DNA of 64,000 bases, from contig CM030731.1 of the NCBI GenBank assembly GCA_018127085.1, positions 124,001-188,000 of the forward strand. Direction: 5' to 3'. The notes beneath the pieces are model-generated. The model was given only the letters and a program-made list of their open reading frames with translations. It ran no database searches and was not told where the DNA came from. Both the position numbers and the translations under genes were made by a program. Every line of letters begins with the position of its first letter. Within the stretch, counting starts at the first letter, position 1. Shown in pieces: positions 25,548-37,077 of this stretch. Source of the stretch: Pneumocystis sp. 'macacae'. Taxonomy: Eukaryota > Ascomycota > Pneumocystomycetes > Pneumocystales > Pneumocystaceae.

Positions 25548-26119
25548 ATGCCGATCCGAGCAATTCAATCTATATCTTCAAATAGGAATGGTATTGGCGC
25601 ATACATTTTCCAGGTAGCTATAAGTTTTATTATATATTTTCTTTTAATTTCTCAAAGTGTAAAAAAATCCAGTTTTGTTATTGTAATTGGGCAGGAAGTT
25701 CTCGAGGAATGAAGTATATTGAAAAAATGTATAAAATGTGTTTCCTAAATGATTCTACATTAGCCTTTTTCTTCGTAATATACTCCCGAAGTTTGCTCAA
25801 GACCATCCTTATATTGAAATGGTTGTTTCACGAAGACCAGGAAAACATCCAATCTTGAGAGGTATATATAGTGAGTAGTAATATAATTTCAAGCAAAAAA
25901 GTTAAAGAAAAGCACATAGTAAATGGAAGAGAAAAAGTTATTTGTGTACGAAATTTGGATCCTCTACAAATTCTAAAAAAAGCAGAATTATTGAAAAATT
26001 CTAGTGGTGCAAAGCTAAAGAAAATTAAATGGCCAGTTTTTAGTATGAATACAAGCATAAGAGGAATTTGGAGCCCTTTTCATCAACAAAATGCTATTTC
26101 TTGTCCTTCTAATTCATAA
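25548..26119 (+). CDS. MRPL51: Mitochondrial large-subunit ribosomal protein mL43
   Basis: Four exons. MPIRAIQSISSNRNGIGAY is followed by CKKIQFCYCNWAGSSRGM, LPKFAQDHPYIEMVVSRRP and GKHPILRG, then INGREKVICVRNLDP and the tail IRGIWSPFHQQ. This matches mL43 (yeast MRPL51) along its whole length, a thioredoxin-like-fold protein of the mitochondrial 54S subunit. The third junction is best read with donor GTGAGTAG, giving RGIYINGREK. Its start is 157 bases from the divergent U1-70K start. Confidence 0.88.
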
Positions 26120-26195
26120 AATATAAATAAAATAATTATATATATACATAGATAAATAAAATTGACAGTAAACATGGATGTTATCTTATATAGAT

Positions 26196-27984
26196 TCAGT
26201 TTTGCATTTCTGCGTTTGTGACAACATTTTCTAAATAAAGGAGCAATTGAGCATCTAATTCTTCAATAGCTGTACCACCAATATGTGTAACAAGAGATGA
26301 ATGTGAAGTTGACGCTTTCAATGAAGATGGACTTCTGTAATTTTTAAACTTTTTTGACTTATAAAGATATTCCGGACGCCTATCAGCGCTCATTGACTTA
26401 GTTATTTCCATTCTATTGTTTTTTATATCTAAATTTTCTTGTGATAAGTCATTTTTTTCTAAATCATGTCTTTTTTGTTTTCCTAGCAACGTTAACAACA
26501 AAGTTTCCTCATTAAGATTATTTTTATCATTATTATCTAAAACAGTATTCCTATTTAATGTACTTGAAACCTGCTTACATCTCTTTATATTTTCAGGAGA
26601 GTGCAAAGTGTTTGAATGTAGCGATAAATGATATTCATTTTTTTCCACTTCATGTTTAAAAAAATTAATATTATTTATTTGTTTAGATGCAATATTTTCT
26701 TCTTCGCTTTCTTTATTTATATTTAAGTTAATATTAGAACGTAATAATTCTAAAATCCGCTCAGCACCTTTAATTCTTTCTTCTTCCAATTCTTTATTTA
26801 ATGCTCTAGGTAAATTATTTTTGTTATATTTTGTATTATATTGCTCGTCATCAGAGATATTTCTATTATCATTTATAAAAGTAAATCTTTCTTTAATTGA
26901 AGGTTCAAAATCAGACGGTATATCAAAAGATGCTGTATCTACATGCGGACAAGATATTTCAAGAAGAGTCTTAAACGTCTCCGAATTCTTTTTAAGAGCA
27001 TGTTGGTTTGTTTCAAGACTGGAAATAATTGATTCCTCTGTTGTTTCTGCAGAATTTAAATAAACCTTCCTTTTTTTACGAATCCACTTTAATAAAGGTC
27101 TTCAATCAATTAATAAGAATTTCTTATAAATTTGGGTATATTACTCTAAAAATGGTGCTACTAGATAATATTTATGCATAGATTCTTGATTATCCTTACA
27201 GTCATTTTTTTTCTTAGACACAAAATATGCCGGAAGATTTGCTAATTTATGCCATTTTATCTTCTAATCAAATCATTTCAATTCATTGATATATTTCTAT
27301 ATAATATTTACCCTAATTTCTTTACGAGTACGTGTTTCGAAATTGGTATCTTTAGAAACATTTGTAACAATATAAAGTCGTATATTCTGTTCACGAAGAG
27401 TGATTTCTATATAATCTTTTGGCCGTAAAAGTCCTGAAATATCAAAACCTGTTTCTTCATATACCTAACCAATCACTTCTTGCTCTTTTAATAAATCTAC
27501 ATACTTCTCTAATTGCACAGTCTGAATCACGTTCCCCTTTGTTTATTTTTCCCTTTGGAAACCCCCATCCTGATGAATTTCTCCATCCTTTAACAAGAAC
27601 ACACTATTAAGTAATAAATAAACGATCTTTTAAAACTTATCATCTCACTACCTCATCACACGCATCATTTAAGATAATTGCCCCTCGAACTGGTACCCTT
27701 ATTTTATATTTCAAGAAATCACTGTATGCCTTTTCCTGATCCTTCTTCCACTTCCATAATAACGGACAATGTCCAAATAATGTCAAACAAAATGTTCTTA
27801 AATGCATAGACGGTAGTTGAGGATTTAACTCCCTAATGAAGTCTTCATAATACCAATGTGCTTGTTCAATTTGAAAACATATCCGTGCTACTGAAATAAG
27901 TTCTTCTTCTGGTAAATTTACAATAAATCGGACAGATAAATCATCCAAAACATCTTTAAAACTTGCATTTGCAAGAGAGGCCAT
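26196..27984 (-). CDS. DCP2: Dcp2 mRNA decapping enzyme
   Basis: About five exons. The regulatory domain begins [20 protein letters not shown] with [27 protein letters not shown] split across positions typical of Dcp2. The Nudix domain gives [28 protein letters not shown] and [10 protein letters not shown], matching the G-x5-E-x7-RE-x2-EE-x-G Nudix box with all metal ligands. Box B follows in exon 3-4. The long C-terminal tail holds leucine motifs ERILELLRS and [10 protein letters not shown], which resemble the helical motifs that bind Edc3 in fission yeast Dcp2. It removes the m7G cap in cytoplasmic 5'-3' decay. Confidence 0.9.
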
Positions 27985-28154
27985 CGTAAAATTAATATCC
28001 TAGTCTTATTATCTGGTTTAAAGATAATATTCTTCTTGTTAAATATTTGATATTTCATTAATTACGTCTTACGCAACAGAGATGCACTTAGACAACGGTT
28101 ACTTAAAGATGGCAATTGTAATCAAAGTAAATATAAATATAAATATATATATAT

Positions 28155-28850
28155 ATGATAAGATGGTTAATTATCTCTAAGTATTTGCTCAGATCAATTG
28201 ATTTTGATGCGTATATTTCTTATATTTTACTAAAAAACTTTTAAAAAATAAAAAGTGTTTTTCAACAATGGGATCCATATGATAAAGAAATTAAAGAATG
28301 TCTTGTTAGATTTCTACATTTTAAAAAATTGTATGTGATTTATGTGTATAGGAGATGACTAGGAAGAAATTTGAAACAAATTTACCAAGGTTATCTAATA
28401 AAGAATTAAAAATTATGAAAAAGGCAATTTTGTTAAAAGATTGATAATAATTTGATAAAAACTAGACAAGAAAATGTGCATATAGGTTAGATTATGCAAT
28501 AAATTTTCTTTGCTGTGAAACACGTTTTGGCTGGTCTTCTGTAATTGGAATAATACCAGTGATTGGAGATATAATTAATCTATATTTATCAATACGACTT
28601 ATACATCTTTGCATGGATGTTACATTGCCGCGTAGAATGATTGTTCAGATGTATACAAATGTTATTATTGCGTTTGCTGTAAGTTTTTTTTTTGTTTTTT
28701 GATTAAAACTGTATGTTAAATTTATAGATGGGAATTATTCCTATTGTTGGAGATATACTATTTACTTACTATAAATGCAACATTCGCAATTATATTCTCC
28801 TCGAAAAAATATTAAAAGAACGTGAAAAAATGACATCAACACATCTATAA
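28155..28850 (+). CDS. DUF4112 membrane protein
   Basis: About five exons. The start MIRWLIISKYLL joins through a 47-nt intron to VFQQWDPYDKEIKECLVRF. The DUF4112 core is FLCCETRFGWSSVIGIIPVIGD, then INLYLSIRLIHLCMDVTLPRRM, and after the last intron GIIPIVGDILFTYYKCNIRN. The paired G-x-I-P-x-x-G-D motifs at the ends of two hydrophobic segments define the family. Biochemical function is unknown. The donor of the third intron (GTTAAA) is weak, so that join is tentative. Confidence 0.75.
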
Positions 28851-29096
28851 ATGCTATTTTATATTCTTCTGATACTAACATTATAACTAAGCAATCCAAA
28901 CATAAATAAATACTTATCCCTATAGAAAAAACATTTATTTGTTATGCTTAATATCTATGAAATTTCCATTTATATATATTTATATTGTATTAATTTCTAT
29001 ATATGATTCTTTTATATTAATACACTAAATAACTATTATTTATTTAACTGTTATGCATTTTTGACACAATTTTTCAAATATTTACTATCATAAACA

Positions 29097-30470
29097 CTAT
29101 TCTATAAGATATTTACTCAAAACTTCATTTTTAGGATTCCTTGCTTCATTATTATTTCTTAATTCAGTGCATGGAAAAACAATGTGGCTTTTTAACCCCT
29201 TTAACATAGATAAGCATCCATAACATAAATCTTCTGTTTTGTTGTTATAGTTATGATAATTATAATCAGTATTAATATTAGAAACATTTTTTGTATCAAA
29301 TTTGTCTATTGTTATTTTTTTAATCCAATCCTTAATATTACTTTCTTTTGGCATCTGACATATAAAACAAAAACTTGAGCTTTGATCTTTTTTTATGCTT
29401 CCTATATTTGGAATTTGAAGTTTCATAGCTGTTTTTACAACAGTAAATATAAAATTCGAATTAGATTTTTCAAGATTATCGAAATATTGGTCAGTCAATT
29501 CATCTATTGTAGTAATTTTATGATCAAAATTCGTTATTTCACTTTGAATTCCATTAATTTGTAAAAAAAAGCATGCCTCTTGTTTTATAATATCTTTCAT
29601 TGGTCGTAATAACCATATATCTTTAAGAGAAAGTTAGAATAAGTAAAAATTATATAAAGAACTATACTGTTAGAATATTTTATTTTCCCACGTGTCTTCC
29701 ACGGTATTGAGTATCCCCGACCTTTTGCTGTCTCTGAAATAATCTTCGAGGCTATAGAAGTTGCAGTGTCTCCAAATATGATAACACTATATCCATTTTT
29801 TTCTGCAAAATCATAGATAATATTATTACGTAAACATCTTAAAATATCTATGCGAGATGTTGGAGAAAGTAAAGGTAATAGAATATCATCTATAGAATGA
29901 ATAGACTTCCCGAATACCTGAGAAGTCAATACAGTATCAGAATCCCTATCCCAAAGCAATTTAACATTATTACTGGAATTAAGTATGTAGCTTTTTAAAC
30001 TAATTGGAAAAAAAGAAGACTCTGGAAAAATTTCATTTATTTTTTCTTGAATATATGATAAACTTGATGTTTTCGTCATTAAACCTTCCTCTTCTATATA
30101 AATAAAACTAAAAATACTGAAATATTCTTTAAATATAAACCTATGTTGTTCTTGTGAAAGAAATTTTATAAGTGCAAGAGATGTCCCTCCAGAAACAGCA
30201 ATCAAAACCTTATTTTTTTTAAGAAGACTCCCATCCTTAAGAAATGCATCCATTGTTTTATGAAACTTACGTATCAAATACGTTGAAAAACATTGACTAA
30301 CACTAAATTAGATTTTGTTTCTGAAAACCAATTTCTTGCCTACAAAAGGCTTCTGATTTTATAAAAAAAGTAGATTTTGTATTTTTACATCGTCCACATA
30401 TATCCAATAGCTCTGGAAAATGTTCCTCTTTCTGTTTTCTAACACACTCACATGTATTTTCACAACTCAT
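29097..30470 (-). CDS. NCS2: Ncs2/Ctu2 cytosolic tRNA 2-thiolation subunit
   Basis: At least three exons. Exon 1 gives MSCENTCECVRKQ and CGRCKNTKST with paired cysteines. Exon 2 has the P-loop-like VLIAVSGGTSLALIKFL (Ctu2 proteins keep SGG but lose the full ATPase motif), IIFGDTATSIASKIISETAKGRG and the Arg/Gly-rich end. Exon 3 has FCFICQMP and DLCYGC, a Cys4 pair. Ncs2 with Ncs6 thiolates U34 of Lys, Glu and Gln tRNAs, in the same wobble pathway as Elongator (ELP1 is in this window). The first intron appears to use a GC-AG pair. Firm family call. Confidence 0.85.
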
Positions 30471-30663
30471 ACTTATTAAAAAATTTTCAAAGTGTCAAGA
30501 ATATAATTTTTTCTAAAAAAACAATAATATTCTTAAAAAGATTATTCAGTATAAACTCCTAGTAAAAGATAAAAAATAAAACACTTTTGCTATCCTTTAA
30601 TTACCAATATCATTTTCACTATTTTTTTGTCGTTACTTCAGTATTCAACGTCAAGAAAATAAA

Positions 30664-31137
30664 ATGAATAGTATTGGTATTCCTCTGAAACTTTTGCATG
30701 AAGCAGCAGGTATAAATTATATATCTATGCCCGTTTTAACTTTAAATAAGGACATATTGTTACTTGTGAATTAAGTAATGGCAGCACTTACCGAGGAAAA
30801 TTGCTTGAAGGTTAAAATCGTTTAAAAACCCAATCGAAACTGATCTTTGCTTTAGCGGAGGATAATATGAATATACAACTCAAAGATATTACAGTTACTG
30901 CAAGAGATGGTAGAGTTTCCCATTTAGATCAAGCTTATATTCGCGGATCTCATGTTCGCTTCTTTATTGTACCAGACATGCTAAGGTAGCGAAATCCCGT
31001 TAATTTAACCATTGAATTATTTATATAAGTACAGAAATGCACCTATGTTTCGTTCAAGAGCTGTTCGTGGACGCGGTATTGGTATGGCTCGTGGTAGAGC
31101 TACTGTCGCTCGTGCTAGAGGACAGCAAAAAAGATAA
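30664..31137 (+). CDS. SMD3: Sm core protein SmD3
   Basis: Four exons. [44 protein letters not shown] and [13 protein letters not shown] are the Sm1 and Sm2 motifs in order. The last exon encodes [13 protein letters not shown] and an Arg-Gly tail ending QQKR, which is normally dimethylated and bound by SMN-type factors. SmD3 sits in the heptameric ring of U1, U2, U4 and U5 snRNPs. Sequence and size (about 115 residues) match the family. Confidence 0.92.
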
Positions 31138-31449
31138 GGGTCTGAGATGTTTTGAATTAATCTTATATATATATATATATATATTGTATCTATGAGTCAT
31201 ATTTTGATTTTTTCTTTTTATAAATTGCAAATCTTTATATTATCTATCTTTTTTGACCACCCCACATCGACTCAACTATGTAAAGCAGAATAAACAATGT
31301 AAGCTGTTTATAGAAACAAAATGTTTCCGAAGTACTTATAAAAATCTTTATTATGAAAAAAACACTATTCTGAAGTTTTATCTGTTTTTTATATTTTTCT
31401 TTACGCTAAAAATAAAAAATAGCAATATAGAAAGTTTTTTAGTTTTTAA
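31138..31449. other. Intergenic, with a short (TA)n run
   Basis: About 310 AT-rich bases between SmD3 and the p34-like gene, both on the plus strand. A (TA)n run of about 20 bases lies near 31165-31185. Nothing else recognised. Confidence 0.5.
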
Positions 31450-32454
31450 ATGAGTTCTAAAAAAATTCTACTTCTTGGTACACCAAAATCAGGGAAACTT
31501 TCTTTTATTAAAGGTTGTTCTTCGATTTTAACTTGTTTTAAAGTTTTAAAGAGTTGTTTTTTAGAATTGACAGGATCATTACCAAAAATTTCATCAAATG
31601 AAACAAATCATGCTGGAATAATACATCAGATGAAATTTGATACAAAATATTATAAAACTGTAGTAGATATATGGGTAGACGAGTTTCTGGATGATGAAAT
31701 TGATTCATGGGTTAAAACTTATTTGTCGGAGGAAGCAGCTCTAGTAAGGAAAGCACTAGGTGCTATTGTGATTGTATTTAGAGAAACAGAAAAAAGACCA
31801 TTCTATGTAGATACTAAAAAGAATATTTTTAAAGATAGAATCTGACTTGACTAATTAGGAACATGTATTAAGGCAAGTAAAGAAAGTTAAACAAATTGTT
31901 GAAGCATGTGATCCTTCATGGGATGGTATTTTATTGGCAGTGAAAATGCCCGAAAAAGATTCGTTAAACGCAATTTCAAGCAATCACATTGATTATGACA
32001 CTCTTTCGAGTGCATGTTTAAATGAGAATTTTGAATATGTCGATCTTACTTGTCAATCTACAAAGCAATCTAAAGGTTTTCATCAATAATATAATAGTAA
32101 TTGTTTTAATTAGAAAAAAGAAGGAATAGATAGAATTAAAGAAGCATTAGAGGCGTTTGTTTGGGATGAAATACCCTATGATTTGAATAAGTTTTCCTTA
32201 GTAAATAAAAAAGTAAAATTTTATTAACTAAGTTATTATAGTTAAATAATGAATATGATATAGCAGGAAGAAATCTTGAAAAAGATATGGAAGAATTTGA
32301 AACTCTTGCATCAGAAATTATGATTATTCGAGGTTTTTATTTTATATTTATGATTATATTTAACATAATCATTTTAGAGCATGCAAATCAGCTTCCTCTT
32401 TCTGAGCGGAAACCTTTTGTTTCAAAACTGCTGAAAAAGCTCGCGCAATGTTAA
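31450..32454 (+). CDS. Alpha/gamma-adaptin-binding p34 (Irc6-like) protein
   Basis: About five exons. MSSKKILLLGTPKSGKLSFIK holds a G1-like P-loop (G-x4-GK), followed by VVDIWVDEFL and AIVIVFRETE, then CDPSWDGILLAVKM, which match p34/AAGAB and yeast Irc6. The C-terminal helices include IDRIKEALEAFVWDE and IREHANQLPLSERK. p34 is a chaperone-like binder of AP-1 and AP-2 clathrin adaptors; the fold is GTPase-like but catalysis is degenerate. The last exon overlaps the opposite-strand PHS1 coding end by 33-86 bases, depending on PHS1 splicing. Confidence 0.8.
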
Positions 32455-33286
32455 AGCAAAAATGTATTTTTGCTTTCTTTACTTTCCATGACTTCATCCA
32501 TTTTTTTCTTTGAAAAATCATATGTGAATACATAACACAAAAACCTAACACAAGTTTATTAAATTTTAGTTAAAATAAAATAATATATACCTGGAATGTA
32601 AATTACAAGAATAATTTTAAGAATCAATGAATATATTCGCTGTGTATCATTAATATGTGGCAATAATTTCCAAATAAGCCATATTTCACTTGACGTTCCT
32701 AAAGGATATAAAATAAAGAAAAGATTATATCTAAAAAAATAAATTACAAATAGTTTCTACGTAAAAGTAACATTACCTAAGCCATAGTAATAAGAAACAT
32801 GTATTTTCTTTAAAATTATTTGCATAATAATTATAACGAACGATTTCTGTGATACTCCAAGCATAACTCATAGAAAAAAATGCAGAATTCTTTAATATAA
32901 TATCCGGATATGAATTTGCAATACCCCAACAGAGAAAAAGACGTGAAGCAACTTGTATAGTTGTTATAACGGTAGATGATGATGTTATACCTGTAGAGAA
33001 AAATCAATATGTTAATGTTATTATATAATTGAATATACCAAGGCCAGCATGTAGAATTTCTAGGATTGCAAATGTTTGAACATATTTAAGTAAAGAAACT
33101 AGTTGATAATAGTTACTGAAGAGTTTTCTTTGTTGAATAAATGTATAAAAAAAAACTGCAACCCAACCAAAACAAGAAAAAACATTATATAAAAAAAGGT
33201 ATTTCAAAGACAATTCTTTATAAATATTAAAAAATAATTCAATATAATTAAAAATTACTTCTATTTTTATTTCTAATGGATTTCAT
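32369..33286 (-). CDS. PHS1: Phs1 3-hydroxyacyl-CoA dehydratase
   Basis: Multi-exon ER membrane protein. Exon 1 starts at an ATG (33286) giving MKSIRNKNRK, then a 44-nt intron leads to LSLKYLFLYNVFSCFGWVAVF. Further segments: LEILHAGLG, TIQVASRLFLCWGI, SMSYAWSITEIVRYNYY, then RYNLFFILYPLGTSSE. The catalytic Tyr and Glu of Phs1 are present, seven residues apart (YPLGTSSE). The end has FCVMYSHMIFQRKKW and a lysine-rich tail. It catalyses the third step of very-long-chain fatty acid elongation. Either the tail ends ADLHALK at 32369 or a GTAAAG donor shortens it to end at 32422. Confidence 0.86.
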
Positions 33287-33420
33287 ATTATATAATAATT
33301 TGAACGATTCAAACATTTAAAATTTTAAAACTTATTAAAAAATAAATCCATAAAATATCATCATTTATGGATAAAAACATTCAAAACCTATATTTCCTAT
33401 TTTCAAAGTTTAGTGAAACA

Positions 33421-34431
33421 TTATACATAAATTTCTCGTAAATTATGATTCCCACTAATAATTTTATGACAATGTTTAACTACACAAATGGCTGAATGAG
33501 GTCCTTTCGATTTCATTGACCGAAAAACTAACGCACAAACACCACAATAAACATGGCCGCATTTCCCTACCCAAATGTTTTTTTTTACTGGGTCATCAGA
33601 AATGCCTAATTCATGAATACAGTTTGGACATACAAGTTTCTGATTTCTGTTTAGTGACCTTGTAAACCCCTTCATGGCTTTAGGAGGCTTCTTGTATTGA
33701 ATAGATGAAAGAGATGTGTTTTTTCTAGAAACAACTTCATTATCTGTTTCTAAAAATTGATTATATTCCAAAGATGATGATATAAAGTCTTGATGAGATC
33801 GAATATAATAAGGATAGCTTGTTGAGCGACGAACAGAAGAGTTTATACGTCTTCGGTTCGATGATGTAATACGATTTATCAGTGCATGCAAAAAGTTATC
33901 ATTTGTTTGAAGAATCTGATCATCCCATTGATATATCTGATTTGTTGCTTGACGTGTTATCCTCCTTGGATAAAACGCAGTGTTTATAGAATTATTAGCC
34001 TGTCCCTGAGATAAAGAATGCCCCAAAACTAACATATCACCCAAATCTATAAATGATTCAAAGGAAAGCGATTGAAAATATTCTAAATGTCTCTGTGAAC
34101 AACGGCGATCTGGAAGACTATCAACATCAATCACATCAATGGGCCTCCCATGCAATAAACTAGAATTTTGTTGCGTTTCAACTGAAGGTAATTCGTTTTG
34201 AAATGGTGTATCTACAGTTAAATCAATTACTGGAATCTCTGCCTGCATAGAAGACTGGACAGATGTCCTGAAACGATAGGAAGACACTAATATACAACAC
34301 TAAGTACTTACAGCACAAAAACCATGTATTTACTTACATGCCGGGTCTTCATTATGAAAGACATCATTATTAATTCTTTTTTGTTGATTGTTTTCAATAC
34401 ATAGAAAAGAGGTTGTATTAGGTATTTCCAT
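33421..34431 (-). CDS. Slx5/Rfp1-like SUMO-targeted ubiquitin ligase RING subunit
   Basis: Two exons (exon 1 starts 34431, MEIPNTTSFLCIEN). Near the N-terminus are two candidate SUMO-interacting motifs, IPVIDLTVD and IDVIDVDSLP, each hydrophobic core plus acids. The C-terminal RING reads VCPNCIHELG, then GKCGHVYCGVCA, ICVVKHCHKII and the terminal LREIYV, the same architecture as fission yeast Rfp1/Rfp2 and budding yeast Slx5, which pair with Slx8. It would direct ubiquitin to SUMOylated nuclear proteins in genome maintenance. The RING partner Slx8 is not in this window. Confidence 0.7.
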
Positions 34432-34620
34432 ATACAAAAACAAATAAGAACTTCCGTTTTAAGTACCAAAGCTCTAAAAATACTTGTTTTTACTATTTTT
34501 AAAACACATTTGCTTTTGCTCTTAAAAAATTAAGAAATATCGAAATTTTACACATATATAAAAAATAAAAAATAATATTTCTAAATATTTAAATATTTTT
34601 AAATAAAGAAAATTGTTAAT

Positions 34621-36307
34621 TTAAGTTGAATATACAGTTAGTTGTGTGTTATTTACAGTAATAAGTGAGGCTGCATAAGACCCCCAAAATAAGTGAGAAG
34701 CAGGATGCGAAATTTCTTGTATTTTTGACCAAGACTTAGATGATTTTGTGTAACACCATAAAACAGTTGTCTGGGTGGTACCTACAGCAAGAAATTGGCC
34801 AGTATAATCCCAGCAAAGTGAAGTAATAGACCCTGTTGCATCTAGAAAATGAGTTTGAGTGTTATTTCGAAGATCCCAGATATGTACATGAGGGTCCTGA
34901 CTAGATGCAACAGAAAGCCAATAACCATTTTCTGAGAAAGAGAGAGAAGTAATTATACCTTTATGTGAATCAAAATTAGCAACATTTTTGCCTGTTTTGA
35001 CATTATATATTTTAATCTGTCCAGTAGTTGTTCCAGATCCAAAAAGATGACCATCTGGATGAAATTTGGCAACAGTAAATTCTAGAAAGAATAAGAGTCA
35101 AAAACAAAATGATATTTAAAAACATGCCAATATTTTCACGGTTTTTTATAACTGTTTGATCGGTCTGAAGGTCATGAAGTGCCCATTCTCCATCAATAGT
35201 TACTGAAGCAAAAAGATCCCCTGATGGATGTGAAGCTATAGCAGTTACTTTACTCTGATGAGTAGATATCTTTTTAGTATTTCCATCGAACGATGTATAA
35301 ATGTAAATAGTACCATCTGAGCTTGCAACAACTGGTAATTCATTTATCCATAATCCACATGTGATTTCACCTTTACCACATTCTAAAGAATATATAGGGT
35401 TTTCTTCTATATCGCGATATATTTTCACTATATTCTTACTTGCAATTAAAATCATAGTTCCCTGCTGTGTTGTAGAAACAGCACTTATTTTAGATTGAAA
35501 AGGTTCGAGTACTTTCGAAGACTTGAATTGCTGGACTTGCTCTGTAGTCGTCCAATCTGCAGGAATTTTTCTTTTTCTTCGGTTCGAAGACAATCTATAC
35601 AAAACAAGTAAATATAGTGTATATACATACATATATATATAATTACGTTTTTTGTGTTTCGTCAATCTTTTGAACTATATGTTCAGGAAGTGCTTGTGCA
35701 TCTACGTCCATTTGTTCATTGTCAATTGCTACATTGCTTGGAGGACCTGATGCAATTTTAATCGTTTTTAATGCTTCCCTTGCTTCATCTCGCTCTTTTA
35801 AAAGACGTGCAATCACTCTGCAAGCAGCATCATGCTGGTAAAGTGCTGTACTGAGTTCTTGTCGCGCTTGATTTAACTGTTGCTTTAGATTATATGTTTC
35901 TAGTGCTAAAGAGTCCCATTCATTCTGGAAAATGGCCAATAAAGATGGTATGGATGTTGCCTGAGGTGGTCGTCCCCGAATCGTTTTTGGTGCTGTTTTG
36001 AAAAATAAGTTTCTGTTATTTATTTATTTAAAAATTACTTTTCAATTCTACCAAATCTTCTAACGTCAAAGACTCTCCTGTCACCGGATCTGTCTTATTT
36101 TCTTCAATATATGCTTCTATTAGCCGCTTTTCAAAGACATTTCCTGTACACAAATCCTCATCAGTTTCCATTTATTTTTTTATAAAAATAATCAAAAAGT
36201 ACCACTTTTTTTAGATGCTACTGCTACATCTATTGATTCCCCTGATACTTTTATTCATTAGCATTTAATCTTTATTTTTTTTTTCTTTTCTTACGTGCAC
36301 AAAACAT
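34621..36307 (-). CDS. PRP19: Prp19 U-box ubiquitin ligase, spliceosome
   Basis: About eight exons. Exon 1 is 13 nt (MFCA); two introns later the U-box reads ALSGESIDVAVASKKSG, NVFEKRLIEAYIEENKTDP and VTGESLTLEDLVELK, matching Prp19. A coiled coil (WDSLALETYNLKQQLNQ) mediates tetramerisation; then KIPADWTTTEQVQQF and a WD40 propeller (LASHPSG-like, here AIASHPSGDLFASVTIDG). The last exons run to LTVYST. Prp19 is the core of the NineTeen complex, needed for spliceosome activation. The short first exon and second exon are supported by phase and family match. Confidence 0.88.
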
Positions 36308-37077
36308 TTCGGCTGCCGGCGCTCGTCCAGAGATGTTGAAATTATCGCCGCCGGTCTCATCTATGTTTAACGTTAACGCTGAAAAATACAAACTTTCTAA
36401 AAAAAACATTTAGAGGCGTCATTGGCACCCAGAGAATCTTTTAGAAACATTTGTACCATATATATGTATATATATTCTATTTTCACTTTTTTTTGCCCTC
36501 TAAATTTTTATCTGGCCCAGTATTATCTCTAATTGTTTTTTCTAATATTTTAGCGAACCAATACACGATCTTGCGCAGATAGCAATCATCCTATCTTGCT
36601 GTTGCATCTGCATATATTTCTATTATCTAGTAAAGATCAGTATATTGTTGTATGATACTGTTTTATTCATCTGTATCATACTGGTTGGGTTCGCAACATT
36701 AAAACTAAGGCATGAGCAAGTGGTTGGATGGATATCTGACAAAGGATGCAGTCTTACAGATATTTTGAATATTCAAAATAGTTTACTAGTATTACCAAAA
36801 GGCTCATGAAGCCTTGAAAAAACCATAAATTTCCTGATGGCAATATTGCTTTGATCGTTGACAAGAGCTCAAATAAATAACTATAGACAAATTTAGGGAT
36901 ATTAGGCAATACAGAGCATGTTTATATATATTATATATATATATACAAGTTAAGCAATCTATAAATTATTCGTAGTATATTTTTCTTTAGATGGCCACGG
37001 TGCTTGTATTACGGTGTTTGGCAAACCAAAAATTTTGATAATTTTAAAACTCTAAAAGTTCTTATAAATAATCATAA
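36308..37077. other. Divergent intergenic region PRP19-RanBP1
   Basis: About 770 bases between divergent starts. Immediately upstream of PRP19 (36305-36360) lies a small GC-rich patch with GCCGGC and CGCCGCCGG. The rest (36480-36900) is less AT-rich than typical spacers but has no open frame and matched no snRNA or tRNA that I recognise. Confidence 0.45.

Noticed and set aside
36540..36800. Possible snRNA or snoRNA in the PRP19-RanBP1 spacer
   Set aside because: A fragment resembling a U4 start (TTGCGCAG) and several box-like words were seen, but no consistent conserved domain or fold could be traced.
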